Of a DNA stretch of 64,000 bases, positions 1 to 11,680 are shown piece after piece (the stretch's first letter is position 1; every line of letters starts with the position of its first letter). The translations under genes were made by a program, and so were the position numbers. A model generated the notes under the pieces. It ran no database searches. It saw nothing but the letters and a program-made list of their open reading frames with translations, and had not been told where the DNA came from. Source of the stretch: Euglena gracilis (taxonomy: Eukaryota > Euglenida > Euglenophyceae > Euglenales); NCBI GenBank assembly GCA_039621445.1, contig CP154956.1:48564231-48628230 (forward strand), in the 5' to 3' direction.

Positions 1-260
1 AGAAGGAAAAAAAAGATTTTTTTTGAAAAAAACGGCGGGGGGTTGAAGTTAACAAGGGCGTTTTTTTCAAAAAAACCCGATTTTTTTCAACAAAAACAGT
101 GTTTCAAAACGATCGGTTAGAAAACGCACGTCATCCCTGGTTGGATCTGTTACACATATCACAGACTGGGGGTGTGACACCTGATGACCTGAAGGCTGTG
201 TCAACTGATAAAGGGTGGTCAATGGGATAACCCCTGATGGCAGCTGAGCATTGTCCGCCC

Positions 261-470
261 TTCTTTGTGTAGGGTAATCTCTCTCCTATCCACACTCCTG
301 CAACTGCAGGGTTCTCCTTTGTAAACAATAGTCTCTCCCCTACTCTCCACACTCCTGTTGCTGCAGGGCTCTTCTCTATGCGGGGCAATCTCTCTCCTGC
401 TGCTCATACTCCTGCTGCGCTGCAGGGATCTTCTTTGTGCAGAACAGTCTGTGACATGTCTCTCCTGACC
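261..470. repeat. Three to four tandem copies of a ~58-bp repeat
   Basis: Units begin near 261, 312, 369 and 428. Each has TCTCTC..., CACACTCCTG or a variant, then CTGCAGGG and a TTCT-rich stretch. The copies are diverged and open in several frames on both strands. This is not the satellite found to the right. Confidence 0.7.
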
Positions 471-900
471 ACTCCCCCTCCAGTTTGGAGGGAAATCGGC
501 TGCACTCCTCCTATCCAAAGGGTCACCACCACACTGTACAGTAAATCTCTTTCTCTTAGGGCTTCTGCTGCGCCTTCTTGTCTGTCTTTCTCATTACTCA
601 GCTCTTCCTTTCTTGTCATCCTCCTTCCGTTCCCACCGCAGTTGACGACGACGTTCTGGTCTCACGTACAAAGATCCCGATGTGCGCTTGAGGTAGTTAT
701 CATACTCTTCTGCCTCATGAAGCCTCCTCCTGCATCCTCCATTTGGAAGTGTGTCAGTGGACGGAGTTGGTGAATCTTGGTTTTGGCAACTGATACCAGC
801 TTTACAGATATCCTTTTGAGCAAGGTCTCAAGAAGCCTAAATACGCTGGAAGAGACATCAACTCCAACCGGGTAAGAAATGCAGGAATATTCCGGATGTC
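471..900. other. Single-copy-looking DNA without a recognised gene
   Basis: A short open stretch at about 785-867 ends in CCGG|GTAAGAA, which resembles an exon with a donor, but the peptide shows no family mark and the stretch lies next to the satellite edge. I call no gene here. Confidence 0.4.
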
Positions 901-904
901 ACCC

Positions 905-1440
905 CTGATTTGGGCAGGTTTTGCACATTTCCCTCTGTTCGACATAGACGTTTTCGGCCAAAAAAGTCGAAAAAAATCGAAAAAATTTTTTTTGCCCGAA
1001 ACGATGTTTTTTGGCCTCCCGGACCCGGAGAAACTGTTTTTGAGCCGAAAACGAGCGTTTTTCGACCCGCCGGCGCCCCGTTTTGGGCCGCCGACCCATT
1101 GACTTTGGGTCAAAACCGGGTCAAAAAAGTCGAAAAAAATCGAAATTTTTTTTGCCCGAAACGATGTTTTTTTGGCCTCCCGGACCCGGAGAAACTGTTT
1201 TTGAGCCGAAAACGAGCGTTTTTCGACCCGCCAGCGCCCCGTTTTGGGCCGCCGACCCATTGACTTTGGGTCAAAACCGGGTCAAAAAAATCGAAAAAAA
1301 TCGAAAAAATTTTTTTTGCCCGAAACGATGTCTTTGGGCCTCCCGGACCCAGAGAAACTGTTTTTGAGCCGAAAAACGAGCGTTTTTCGACCCCCCAGCG
1401 CCTTGTTTCTGGCACAAAACACATGGATTTCAGTCAAAAG
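905..1440 (+). repeat. Module A array, three 161-164 bp units
   Basis: Each unit reads CCCATTGACTTTGGGTCAAA, then AAAGTCGAAAAAAATCGAAAA, a T run, GCCCGAAACGATGTT, TTTTGGCCTCCCGGACCCGG, AAACTG, GAGCCGAAAACGAGCG and GCGCCCCGTTTTGGGCCGCC. It ends in a 'cap' with GGCACAAAACACATGGATTT and GGTATGTATGGAGGGGTCGC. Confidence 0.85.
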
Positions 1441-1474
1441 AGCTCCCTGGGGTGTGCCGGTATGTATGGAGGGG

Positions 1475-1515
1475 TCGCTGAGCTCTTATCCTCGTTAGAG
1501 TAGAGCGAAGCTTAC
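1475..1515 (+). repeat. Fold-back element, right half, degenerate
   Basis: GTCGCTGAGCTCTTATCCTC then GTTAGAGTAGAGCGAAGCTT. It is joined to a module-A cap exactly at GGTC|GCTGAG and followed by a 150-nt C tract. Confidence 0.7.
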
Positions 1516-2533
1516 CCCCCCCCCCCACCGAAACCCCCCCTGACCCCCCGCCGCCCAGCCCCCGCCCCCCCTCCACCCCCGCCCCCCCCCCCCCATGACC
1601 CCATAACCCCTCCGCCCCCCCCCCCCTCCCTCCCCCCCCTCCCCACCCCCCGCCCCCCCCCTGAGTAGGCCCGGGCACCCGCGGATTATCGATGTGACCT
1701 GATTTCCGGACCCGAAACGTTAATAGCCTATAGGTTAGGAGACGGTCCCTAGTTTGTCCAGCGCCCGCATGTTGCCCGCAACTCCCCGCAGGTCGGTAAA
1801 TCTGGCCCGAGCAAAAACGTTGTCTACAAGTTTGTTGGACCGGCAACAGGGGGTCATTTTTGGGGTCAAAAAATCGAAAAATTCAAACTATCTCGAAAAC
1901 GCTGGGGAGTTGAGAAAAACCAAAGAGTACCTCATTCCACAACTTTGGGACGCCCTATCCACCCGTATGCGCGGTTTGGGCCAACTCCCCGCCTGGGCCA
2001 ACATATGGCCGTTTTGGGGTTTCGCAAGGGGGGGGGGGGGACTCTGCCATTTGGAGCCCAAAACGGGCCAAAAAACCAGTTTTTGCAAAATATGTCCAAA
2101 ATGGTGGGGAGTTGAAAAAAATGTCCGGAGACCTAAATTGAAGCCCTTGGAACGCCCTATCTACTGGTAGTTTGATTTCCCCGCAACTCCCCGCCTGGCC
2201 CTAGATACGCCCGTTTTCCGGCCAATTTGGGCCATTTTGTACACTTTTCCCACTGTTCGACTTGGCCGTTTTCGGGCCAAAAAGTCGAAAAAAACCAAAA
2301 AAAATTTTTTCGCCCAAAACCATGTTTTTTGGCCTCCCGGACCTGGAAAAACTGTTTTCGGGCCGAAAATGAGCGTTTTTCGACCCGCCGGCGCTTCGTT
2401 TTGGGCCGCCAACCCATTGACTTTGGGTCAAAACCGGGTCAAAAAAATCGAAAAAATCGAAAAATTTTTTTTCCCGAATCGATGTTTTTTGGCCTCCCGG
2501 ACCCGGAATAACTGTTTTTGAGCCGAAAATGAG

Positions 2534-2588
2534 CGTGGTCTCCCAAAGAGCTCAGCCCTACGTCTTTAGAGTAAGAGCGAAGCTTACC
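2534..2588 (+). repeat. Fold-back element, short form
   Basis: Lacks about 27 nt between CTACGTC and TTTAGAG, removing the right arm of the large stem. C tract to 2645. Confidence 0.75.
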
Positions 2589-3527
2589 CCCCCCCCCAAC
2601 CCCCCCCCCGGCCCCCGCCCCCCCGCCCCCGCCCCCCCCCCCCCTGAGTAGGCTCGGGCCCCCGCGGATTATCGATGTGATCTGATTTCCGGACCCGAAA
2701 AGTTAATAGCCTATAGGTTAGGAGAGGGTCCCTAGTTTGTCCAGAGCCCGCACTTTGCCCGCAACTCCCCGCCGGTCCGGAAATCTGGCCCGAGCAAAAA
2801 AGTTGTCTACCGTTTTTTTTCCAAAGAAAGTTTGTTGGACCGGCCACAGGGGGTCATTTTTGGGGTCAAAAAATCGAAAAATTCAAAATATCTCGAAAAC
2901 GCCGGGGGGTTGAGAAAAAGTAAAGAGTACCTCATTCCACAACTTTGGGACGCCCTATCCACCCGTATGCGCGGTTTGGGCCAACTCCCCGCCTGGGCCA
3001 AGATATGGCCGTTTTGGGGTTTCGCCAGGGGGGGGACTCTGCCATTTGGAGCCCAAAACGGGCCAAAAAACCAGTTTTTGCAAAATATGTCCAAAATGTG
3101 GGGAGTTGAAAAAAATGTCCGGAGACCTAAATTGAAGCCCTTGGAACGCCCTATCTACTGGTAGTTTGATTTCCCCGCAACTCCCCGCCTGGCCCTAGAT
3201 ACGCCCGTTTTCCGGCCAATTTGGGCCATTTTGTACACTTTTCCCACTGTTCGACTTGGCCGTTTTCGGGCCAAAAAGTCGAAAAAAACCGAAAAATTTT
3301 TTTTCGCCCAAAACCATGTTTTTTGGCCTCCCGGACCTGGAAAAACTGTTTTTGGGCCGAAAATGAGCGTTTTTCGACCCGCCGGCGCTTCGTTTTGGGC
3401 CGCCAACCCATTGACTTTGGGTCAAAACCGGGTCAAAAAAATCGAAAAAATCGAAAAAATTTTTTTCCCGAATCGATGTTTTTTGGCCTCCCGGACCCGG
3501 AAAAACTGTTTTTGAGCCGAAAATGAG

Positions 3528-3585
3528 CGTGGTCTCCCAAAGAGCTCAGCCCTACGTCTTTAGAGTAAGAGCGAAGCTTACCACC
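3528..3585 (+). repeat. Fold-back element, short form
   Basis: Same deletion as the copy near 2.53 kb. C tract to 3637. Confidence 0.75.
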
Positions 3586-4723
3586 CCCCCCAAACCCCCC
3601 CCTGACCCCCGCCCCCCCGCCCCCGCCCCCCCCCCCCTGAGTAGGCTCGGGCCCCCGCGGATTATCGATGTGATCTGATTTCCGGACCCGAAAAGTTAAT
3701 AGCCTATAGGTTAGGAGAGGGTCCCTAGTTTGTCCAGAGCCCGCACTTTGCCCGCAACTCCCCGCCGGTCCGGAAATCTGGCCCGAGCAAAAAAGTTGTC
3801 TACCGTTTTTTTTCCAAAGAAAGTTTGTTGGACCGGCCACAGGGGGTCATTTTTGGGGTCAAAAAATCGAAAAATTCAAAATATCTCGAAAACGCCGGGG
3901 GGTTGAGAAAAAGTAAAGAGTACCTCATTCCACAACTTTGGGACGCCCTATCCACCGGTATGCGCGGTTTGGGCCAACTCCCCGCCTGGGCCGAGATATG
4001 GCCGTTTTGTGGTTTCGCCAGGGGGGGGGGACTCTGCCAAAAACGGGTCATTTTTGGGGTCAAAAAATCGAAAAATTCAAAATATCTCGAAAACGCTGGG
4101 GGGTTGAGAAAAAGTAAAGAGTACCTCATTCCACAACTTTGGGACGCCCTATCCACCCGTATGCGCGGTTTGGGCCAACTCCCCGCCTGGGCCAAGATAT
4201 GGCCGTTTTGGGGTTTCGCCAGGGGGGGGACTCTGCCATTTGGAGCCCAAAACGGGCCAAAAAACCAGTTTTTGCAAAATATGTCCAAAATGGTGGGGAG
4301 TTGAAAAAAATGTCCGGAGACCTAAATTGAAGCCCTTGGAACGCCCTATCTACTGGTAGTTTGATTTCCCCGCAACTCCCCGCCTGGCCCTAGATACGCC
4401 CGTTTTCCGGCCAATTTGGGCCATTTTGTACACTTTTCCCACTGTTCGACTTGGCCGTTTTCGGGCCAAAAGTCGAAAAAAACCGAAAAATTTTTTTTCG
4501 CCCAAAACCATGTTTTTTGGCCTCCCGGACCTGGAAAAACTGTTTTTGGGCCGAAAATGAGCGTTTTTCGACCCGCCGGCGCTTCGTTTTGGGCCGCCAA
4601 CCCATTGACTTTGGGTCAAAACCGGGTCAAAAGAATCGAAAAAATCGAAAAAAATTTTTTTCCCGAATCGATGTTTTTTGGCCTCCCGGACCCGGAAAAA
4701 CTGTTTTTGAGCCGAAAATGAGC

Positions 4724-4803
4724 GTGGTCTCCCAAAGAGCTCAGCCCTACGTCGCACCCTGGTCGCTGAGCTCTTATCTCTTTAGAGTAAGAGCGAAGCT
4801 TAC
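4724..4803 (+). repeat. Fold-back element, full form
   Basis: GTGGTCTCCC...AAGAGCTCAGC...GCTGAGCTCTT...TAAGAGCGAAGCTTACC. The central sequence is TACGTCGCACCCTGGTC. C tract to 4877. Confidence 0.85.
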
Positions 4804-5761
4804 CCCCCCCCCCCCAACCCCCCCCCCTCCCTCCCCCCCCCCCCCCCCCCCCCCCCCCCCACCCCCCCCCCCCCCCTGAGTAGGCCCGGGCACCCGCGGA
4901 TTATCGATGTGACCTGATTTCCGGACCCGAAAAGTTAATAGCCTATAGGTTAGGAGACGGTCCCTAGTTTGTCCAGAGCCCGCATTTTGCCCGCAACTCC
5001 CCGCCGGTCCGGAAATCTGGCCCGAGCAAAAAAGTTGTCTACCGTTTTTTTTCCAAAGAAAGTTTGTTGGACCGGCAACAGGGGGTCATTTTTGGGGTCA
5101 AAAAATCGAAAAATTCAAACTATCTCGAAAACGCTGGGGAGTTGAGAAAAACCAAAGAGTACCTCATTCCACAATTTTGGGACGCCCTATCCACCCGTAT
5201 GCGCGGTTTGGGCCAACTCCCCGCCTGGGCCAAGATATGGCCGTTTTGGGGTTTCGCCAGGGGGGGGACTCTGCCATTTGGAGCCCAAAACGGGCCAAAA
5301 AACCAGTTTTTGCAAAATATGTCCAAAATGGTGGGGAGTTGAAAAAAATGTCCGGAGACCTAAATTGAAGCCCTTGGAACGCCCTATCTACTGGTAGTTT
5401 GATTTCCCCGCAACTCCCCGCCTGGCCCTAGATACGCCCGTTTTCCGGCCAATTTGGGCCATTTTGTACACTTTTCCCACTGTTCGACTTGGCCGTTTTC
5501 GGGCCAAAAGTCGAAAAAAACCGAAAAATTTTTTTTCGCCCAAAACCATGTTTTTTGGCCTCCCGGACCTGGAAAAACTGTTTTTGGGCCGAAAATGAGC
5601 GTTTTTCGACCCGCCGGCGCTTCGTTTTGGGCCGCCAACCCATTGACTTTGGGTCAAAACCGGGTCAAAAAAATCGAAAAAAATCGAAAAATTTTTTTTC
5701 CCGAATCGATGTTTTTTGGCCTCCCGGACCCGGAAAAACTGTTTTTGAGCCGAAAATGAGC

Positions 5762-5844
5762 GTGGTCTCCCAAAGAGCTCAGCCCTACGTCGCACCCTGG
5801 TCGCTGAGCTCTTATCTCTTTAGAGTAAGAGCGAAGCTTACCAC
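5762..5844 (+). repeat. Fold-back element, full form
   Basis: Identical in its core to the copy at 4724. The outer ACCACCCC end is present. C tract to 5906. Confidence 0.85.
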
Positions 5845-6790
5845 CCCCCCCGAAACCCCCCCTGACCCCCGCCCCCCCCCGCCCCCCGCCCCCCCGCCCC
5901 CCCCCTGAGTAGGCCCGGGCACCCGCGGATTATCGATGTGACCTGATTTCCGGACCCGAAAAGTTAATAGCCTATAGGTTAGGAGACGGTCCCTAGTTTG
6001 TCCAGAGCCCGCATTTTGCCCGCAACTCCCCGCCGGTCCGGAAATCTGGCCCGAGCAAAAAAGTTGTCTACCGTTTTTTTTCCAAAGAAAGTTTGTTGGA
6101 CCGGCAACAGGGGGTCATTTTTGGGGTCAAAAAATCGAAAAATTCAAACTATCTCGAAAACGCTGGGGAGTTGAGAAAAACCAAAGAGTACCTCATTCCA
6201 CAATTTTGGGACGCCCTATCCACCCGTATGCGCGGTTTGGGCCAACTCCCCGCCTGGGCCAAGATATGGCCGTTTTGGGGTTTCGCCAGGGGGGGGACTC
6301 TGCCATTTGGAGCCCAAAACGGGCCAAAAAACCAGTTTTTGCAAAATATGTCCAAAATGGTGGGGAGTTGAAAAAAATGTCCGGAGACCTAAATTGAAGC
6401 CCTTGGAACGCCCTATCTACTGGTAGTTTGATTTCCCCGCAACTCCCCGCCTGGCCCTAGATACGCCCGTTTTCCGGCCAATTTGGGCCATTTTGTACAC
6501 TTTTCCCACTGTTCGACTTGGCCGTTTTCGGGCCAAAAAGTCGAAAAAAACCGAAAAAATTTTTTTCGCCCAAAACCATGTTTTTTGGCCTCCCGGACCT
6601 GGAAAAACTGTTTTTGGGCCGAAAATGAGCGTTTTTCGACCCGCCGGCGCTTCGTTTTGGGCCGCCAACCCATTGACTTTGGGTCAAAACCGGGTCAAAA
6701 AAATCGAAAAAATCGAAAATTTTTTTTTCCCGAATCGATGTTTTTTGGCCTCCCGGACCCGGAAAAACTGTTTTTGAGCCGAAAATGAGC

Positions 6791-6842
6791 GTGGTCTCCC
6801 AAAGAGCTCAGCCCTACGTCTTTAGAGTAAGAGCCAATCTTA
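6791..6842 (+). repeat. Fold-back element, short form
   Basis: Short-form deletion, plus GAGCCAATCTTACC in place of GAGCGAAGCTTACC. C tract to 6900. Confidence 0.75.
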
Positions 6843-7987
6843 CCCCCCCCCCCAACCCCCCCCCTTGCCCCCGCCCCCCCCCCCCCGCCCCCCCCCCCCT
6901 GAGTAGGCTCGGGCCCCCGCGGATTATCGATGTGATCTGATTTCCGGACCCGAAAAGTTAATAGCCTATAGGTTAGGAGAGGGTCCCTAGTTTGTCCAGA
7001 GCCCGCACTTTGCCCGCAACTCCCCGCCGGTCCGGAAATCTGGCCCGAGCAAAAAAGTTGTCTACCGTTTTTTTTTCCAAAGAAAGTTTGTTGGACCGGC
7101 CACAAGGGGTCATTTTTGGGGTCAAAAAATCGAAAAATTCAAAATATCTCGAAAACGCCGGGGGGTTGAGAAAAAGTAAAGAGTACCTCATTCCACAACT
7201 TTGGGACGCCCTATCCACCGGTATGCGCGGTTTGGGCCAACTCCCCGCCTGGGCCGAGATATGGCCGTTTTGTGGTTTCGCCAGGGGGGGGGGGACTCTG
7301 CCAAAAACGGGTCATTTTTGGGGTCAAAAAATCGAAAAATTCAAAATATCTCGAAAACGCTGGGGGGTTGAGAAAAAGTAAAGAGTACCTCATTCCACAA
7401 CTTTGGGACGCCCTATCCACCCGTATGCGCGGTTTGGGCCAACTCCCCGCCTGGGCCAAGATATGGCCGTTTTGGGGTTTCGCCAGGGGGGGGACTCTGC
7501 CATTTGGAGCCCAAAACGGGCCAAAAAACCAGTTTTTGCAAAATATGTCCAAAATGGTGGGGAGTTGAAAAAAATGTCCGGAGACCTAAATTGAAGCCCT
7601 TGGAACGCCCTATCTACTGGTAGTTTGATTTCCCCGCAACTCCCCGCCTGGCCCTAGATACGCCCGTTTTCCGGCCAATTTGGGCCATTTTGTACACTTT
7701 TCCCACTGTTCGACTTGGCCGTTTTCGGGCCAAAAGTCGAAAAAAACCGAAAATTTTTTTTTCGCCCAAAACCATGTTTTTTGGCCTCCCGGACCTGGAA
7801 AAACTGTTTTTGGGCCGAAAATGAGCGTTTTTCGACCCGCCGGCGCTTCGTTTTGGGCCGCCAACCCATTGACTTTGGGTCAAAACCGGGTCAAAAAAAT
7901 CGAAAAAAATCGAAAAATTTTTTTTCCCGAATCGATGTTTTTTGGCCTCCCGGACCCGGAAAAACTGTTTTTGAGCCGAAAATGAGC

Positions 7988-8070
7988 GTGGTCTCCCAAA
8001 GAGCTCAGCCCTACGTCGCACCCTGGTCGCTGAGCTCTTATCTCTTTAGAGTAAGAGCGAAGCTTACCAC
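7988..8070 (+). repeat. Fold-back element, full form
   Basis: Same as the copy at 5762. C tract to 8170 with G singletons. Confidence 0.85.
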
Positions 8071-8456
8071 CCCCCCCGAAACCCCCCCTGACCCCCGCCC
8101 CCCCCCCCCCCCCCGCCCCCCCCCCCCCCCCCCCGCCCCCCCCCCCCCCCCCCGCCCCCCCCCCCCCCCCTGTGACTGGATTTCGTGGCCCCCAAAGTGA
8201 ATAGCCTATAGGTTAGGAGAGGTTTCCTAGTACCCCCTCCGGAGCCCTTCGGTTACCCGCAACTCCCCGCCAGTCCGGAGATGTGGCCCGAGCAAAAAAA
8301 AGTTGTGTACCGTTTTTTTCCCCTGGGAAATTGCAGGGTCATTTTGGGGTCAAAAAATCGATAAGTTCGAAATATCTCGAAAACGCCGGGGAGTTGCGAA
8401 AAATTAAAGAGGACGTCATTCCACAACTTTGGGACGCCCGATCGATCGGTATGCGC

Positions 8457-8607
8457 GGTTTGGGCCAACTCCCCGCCTAGCCCGAGATACGGCCGTTTTG
8501 GGGGTTTGGGGCAGGTTTGGCCAGTTTTGGCCATTTCGGGCCCGTTCGGGGCCCGAAACCGTAATTTGCCCGTATCTCGGGCTAGACGGGGAGTTGGAGC
8601 CCAAACC
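8457..8607. repeat. Long hairpin of module D (type copy, ~151 nt)
   Basis: GGTTTGGGCCAACTCCCCGC...GAGATACGGCC is answered by CCGTATCTCGGGC...GGGGAGTTGGAGCCCAAACC, about 37 paired bases with one or two mismatches. The loop itself contains CGGGCCCGTTCGGGGCCCG, a smaller perfect hairpin. Other copies start near 15070, 16490, 18647, 19966, 20357, 21736, 23107, 24779, 26239, 31007, 31389 and 32765, and one is inverted near 36918-37060. Confidence 0.8.
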
Positions 8608-9229
8608 AGGGGGTCAATCATTAGGTTTAGGGGGGGGTTTTGACCGTTTTTTGGGGTTCCCGGGGTCTGGTTGTGCGATTTTGGGCCATTTTTGGGTATT
8701 CGGGGACCCCTGCGGGGGTTCGAGGGCGGCCGGGCTGGGGTCCAAAAATCGAAAAATTCAAAATATCTCGAAAACGCTGCGGAGTTGAGGAAAGTGGATG
8801 GCGAGCTCATTTGACGACCTTGGAACGCCCTATCGATCGGTATGCGCGGTTTGGGACAACTCCTCGCCTAGCCCGATATAGGGCCGTTTTGGGGGTTTTG
8901 GGCCAGTTTGGCCAGTTCTGGCCATTTCGGGGTCCGGAGTGTGTTAATTGGCCGTATCTCGGGCTAGACGAGGAGTTGGAACCCAAACCAGGGGGTCAAT
9001 CATTAGGTTTAGGGGGGGGTTTTGACCGTTTTTTGGGGTTCCCGGGGTCTGGTTGCGCGATTTTGGGCCAGTTTTTGGGTGTTCGGGTACCCCTGCAGGC
9101 ACCGTGAGGGCAGATGGTTGGGTTGCAGGTCGGGACCCAAAATTTTGAAAAATTTTTTTTCGCCCAAAAACACTTTTTTTCACTACAGAACATCAAAAAA
9201 ACTGTTTTTGGGCGAAAAAAAATTTTCCG

Positions 9230-9261
<32 letters not shown>

Positions 9262-9359
9262 CCCCCCTTCCCCCCTCCTCCCCCCCCCCCCCCCTGAGTA
9301 GGCCCGGGCACCCGCGTTATCGATGTGGACCTGATTTCTGGACCCCAACCGAAAATTTT

Positions 9360-10085
9360 TTTTGCCCAAAACCATGATTTTTGACGTCCCGGACCCGAAA
9401 AAAGTGTTTTCGAGCCAAAAATGAGCGTTTTTCGACCCGCCGGCGCCCCGTTTTGGGCCGCCAACCCATTGACTTTGGGTCAAAACCGGGTCAAAAAAGT
9501 CGAAAAAAATCGAAAAAATTTTTTTGCCCGAAACGATGTTTTTTGGCCTCCCGGACCCGGAAAAACTGTTTTTTAGCTGAAAACGAGCGTTTTTCGACCT
9601 GCCAGCACCCCGTTTTGGGCCGCCAACCCATTGACTTCGGGCCAAAACCGGGTCAAAAAAGTCGAAAAAAATCGAAAAAATTTTTTTGGCCCGAAACGAT
9701 GTTTTTAGGCCTCCCAGACCCGGAAAAACTGTTTTTGAGCCGAAAACGAGCGTTTTTCGACCTGCCAGCACCCCGTTTTGGGCCGCCAACCCATTGACTT
9801 CGGGCCAAAACCGGGTCAAAAAAGTCGAAAAAAATCGAAAAAATTTTTTTTGCCCGAAACGATGTTTTTAGGCCTCCCAGACCCGGAAAAACTGTTTTTG
9901 AGCCGAAAACGAGCGTTTTTCGACCTGCCAGCACCCCGTTTTGGGCCGCCAACCCATTGACTTCGGGCCAAAACCGGGTCAAAAAAGGCGAAAAAAATCG
10001 AAAAATTTTTTTTGCCCGAAACGATGTTTTTAGGCCTCCCAGACCCGGAAAAACTGTTTTTGAGCCGAAAATGAGCGTTTTTCGC
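9360..10085 (+). repeat. Module A array, four to five units
   Basis: Units differ from those at 905-1440 by CTGCCAGCACC and GACTTCGGGCC in the middle copies, so this local array was homogenised separately. Confidence 0.85.
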
Positions 10086-10096
10086 GGGCCGGGCCG

Positions 10097-10188
10097 GGGT
10101 GGTCTCCCAAAGAGCTCAGCTCTACGTCACACCCTGGTCGCTGAGCTCTTATCTCTTTAGAGTAAGAGCGAAGCTTACCACCCCCCCC
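10097..10188 (+). repeat. Fold-back element, full form with long outer stem
   Basis: GGGGTGGT and ACCACCCC pair over 8 bp. The loop is TCTACGTCACACCCTGGTC. Preceded by GCGGGCCGGGCC. Confidence 0.85.
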
Positions 10189-11144
10189 AAACCCCCCCCT
10201 GACCCCCGCCCCCCCCCCGCCCCCCCCCCCCGCCGCCCACCCCCCCTGGCCCGGGCACGGCGGATTATCGATGTGACCTGATTTCCGGACCCGAGAAGTT
10301 AATAACCTATAGGTTAGGAGAGGGTCCCTAGTTTGTCCAGAGCCCGCATTTTGCCCCCAACTCCCCGCCGGTCCGGAGATATGGCCCGAGCAAAAAAGTT
10401 GTGTACCGTTTTTTTTCCAAAGAACTTTTGTTGGACCGGCAACAGGGGGTCATTTTTGGGGTCAAAATATCTCGAAAACGCTGGGGAGTTGAGAAAAAGT
10501 AAAGAGTACCTCATTCCACAACTTTGGGACGCCCTTTCCACCGGTATGCGCGGTTTGGACCAACTCCCCGCCTGGGCCGAGATATGGCCGTTTTGTGGTT
10601 TCTCCAGGGGGGGACTGCCAAAAACGGGTCAGTTTTGGGGTCAAAAAATCGAAAAATTCAAAATATCTCGAAAACGCTGGGGAGTTGAGAAAAAGTAAAG
10701 AGGACCTCATTCCACAACTTTGGGACGCCCTATCCACCGGTATGCGCGGTTTGGGCCAACTCCCCGCCTGGGCCGAGATACGGCCGTTTTGTGGTTTCGC
10801 CATGGGGGGACTCTGCCATTTGGAGCCCAAAACGGGCCAAAAAACCAGTTTTTGCAAAATATCTCCAAAATGGTGGGGAGTTGAAAAAAATGTCTGGAGA
10901 CCTAAATTGAAGCCCTTGGAACGTCCTATTTACTGGTATTTTGATTTCCCCGCAACTTTCTGCCCAGCCCAAGTTCTGTCCATTTTCCGCCAATTTGGAC
11001 CATTTTGTACACTTTCCCACGGCCAAAAAGTCGAAAAAAATTGAAAATTTTTTTTTTGCCCAAAAGCGTGTTTTTTGGCTTCCTGAACCCGGAAAAAGTG
11101 TTTTCGAGCCGAAAATTGGCGGTTTTCGTCCCCCCAGCCCATCA

Positions 11145-11525
11145 CGGCCATCATGGTCATGATGCGCATCATGACCCGTGATGCGCATCATGACCAATGA
11201 TGACAATGATGACCAATGATGGCCATCATGACCAATGATGGCCATCATGACCCATGATGGCCATCATGACCGATGATGGCCAGGATGACCCATGATGGCC
11301 ATCATGATGGCCATCCTGACCAATGATGGCCATCATGACCAATGATGGCCGTCATGACCAATGATGGCCATCATGACCAATGATGGCCATCATGATCAAT
11401 GAGGCCCATCATGACCAATGATGGCCATCATGATCCATGATGGCCATCATGACCAATGAAGGCCATCATGACCCATGATCGCATCATAACCCATGATGGC
11501 CATCATGACCCATGATGGCCCTTCT
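11145..11525. repeat. 19-bp minisatellite, about 20 copies
   Basis: Unit GACCAATGATGGCCATCAT; AA alternates with CC/CA. ATGATGGCCATCAT is a perfect 14-bp palindrome, so each unit can form a small cruciform. Confidence 0.9.
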
Positions 11526-11680
11526 GATGGCCATTCCGCCGGCCGGGTTGCCGGGCCGCCGGGCCGCCGCTGGGCCGGCCGCCGGGCCGCCGGCCGGGCC
11601 GGGCCCCGGACGGGCCGCCGGGCCGCCCGTCAGCCACCCGTGCCGCCGGGCCGGGCCGCGGGCCGCGCCGGCGCCGGGCT
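11526..11680. repeat. GCC-rich low-complexity block
   Basis: Irregular GGCCGCCGGGCC repeats between the minisatellite and a fold-back element. Confidence 0.85.

Larger units (their letters stand above)
2330..8230 (+). repeat. Higher-order repeat: six ~1.0-1.2 kb units of two types
   Basis: Unit edges are set by the fold-backs at 2.53, 3.53, 4.72, 5.76, 6.79 and 7.99 kb. The type S units (2.53, 3.53, 6.79) have the deleted fold-back, GGCTCGGGCCCCCGCGG and GTGATCTG. The type F units (4.72, 5.76, 7.99) have the full fold-back, GGCCCGGGCACCCGCGG and GTGACCTG. The S units at 3.53 and 6.79 share an internal duplication (near 4,040 and 7,310), so the S'-F pair was copied as a block. Confidence 0.8.

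Noticed and set aside
785-870. Exon-like stretch ending in CCGG|GTAAGAA
   Set aside because: Single short frame with no partner exon in view and no family mark.
4724-4803. Fold-back as hammerhead ribozyme, 5S rRNA or spliced-leader RNA
   Set aside because: No CTGANGA...GAAA core, no 5S boxes, and no leader-donor site with the expected leader sequence. The class stays unknown.
8253-8810. 185-codon minus-strand frame
   Set aside because: Lies over module D; repeated with small changes at more than ten places and on both strands, as expected from copied repeats rather than genes.
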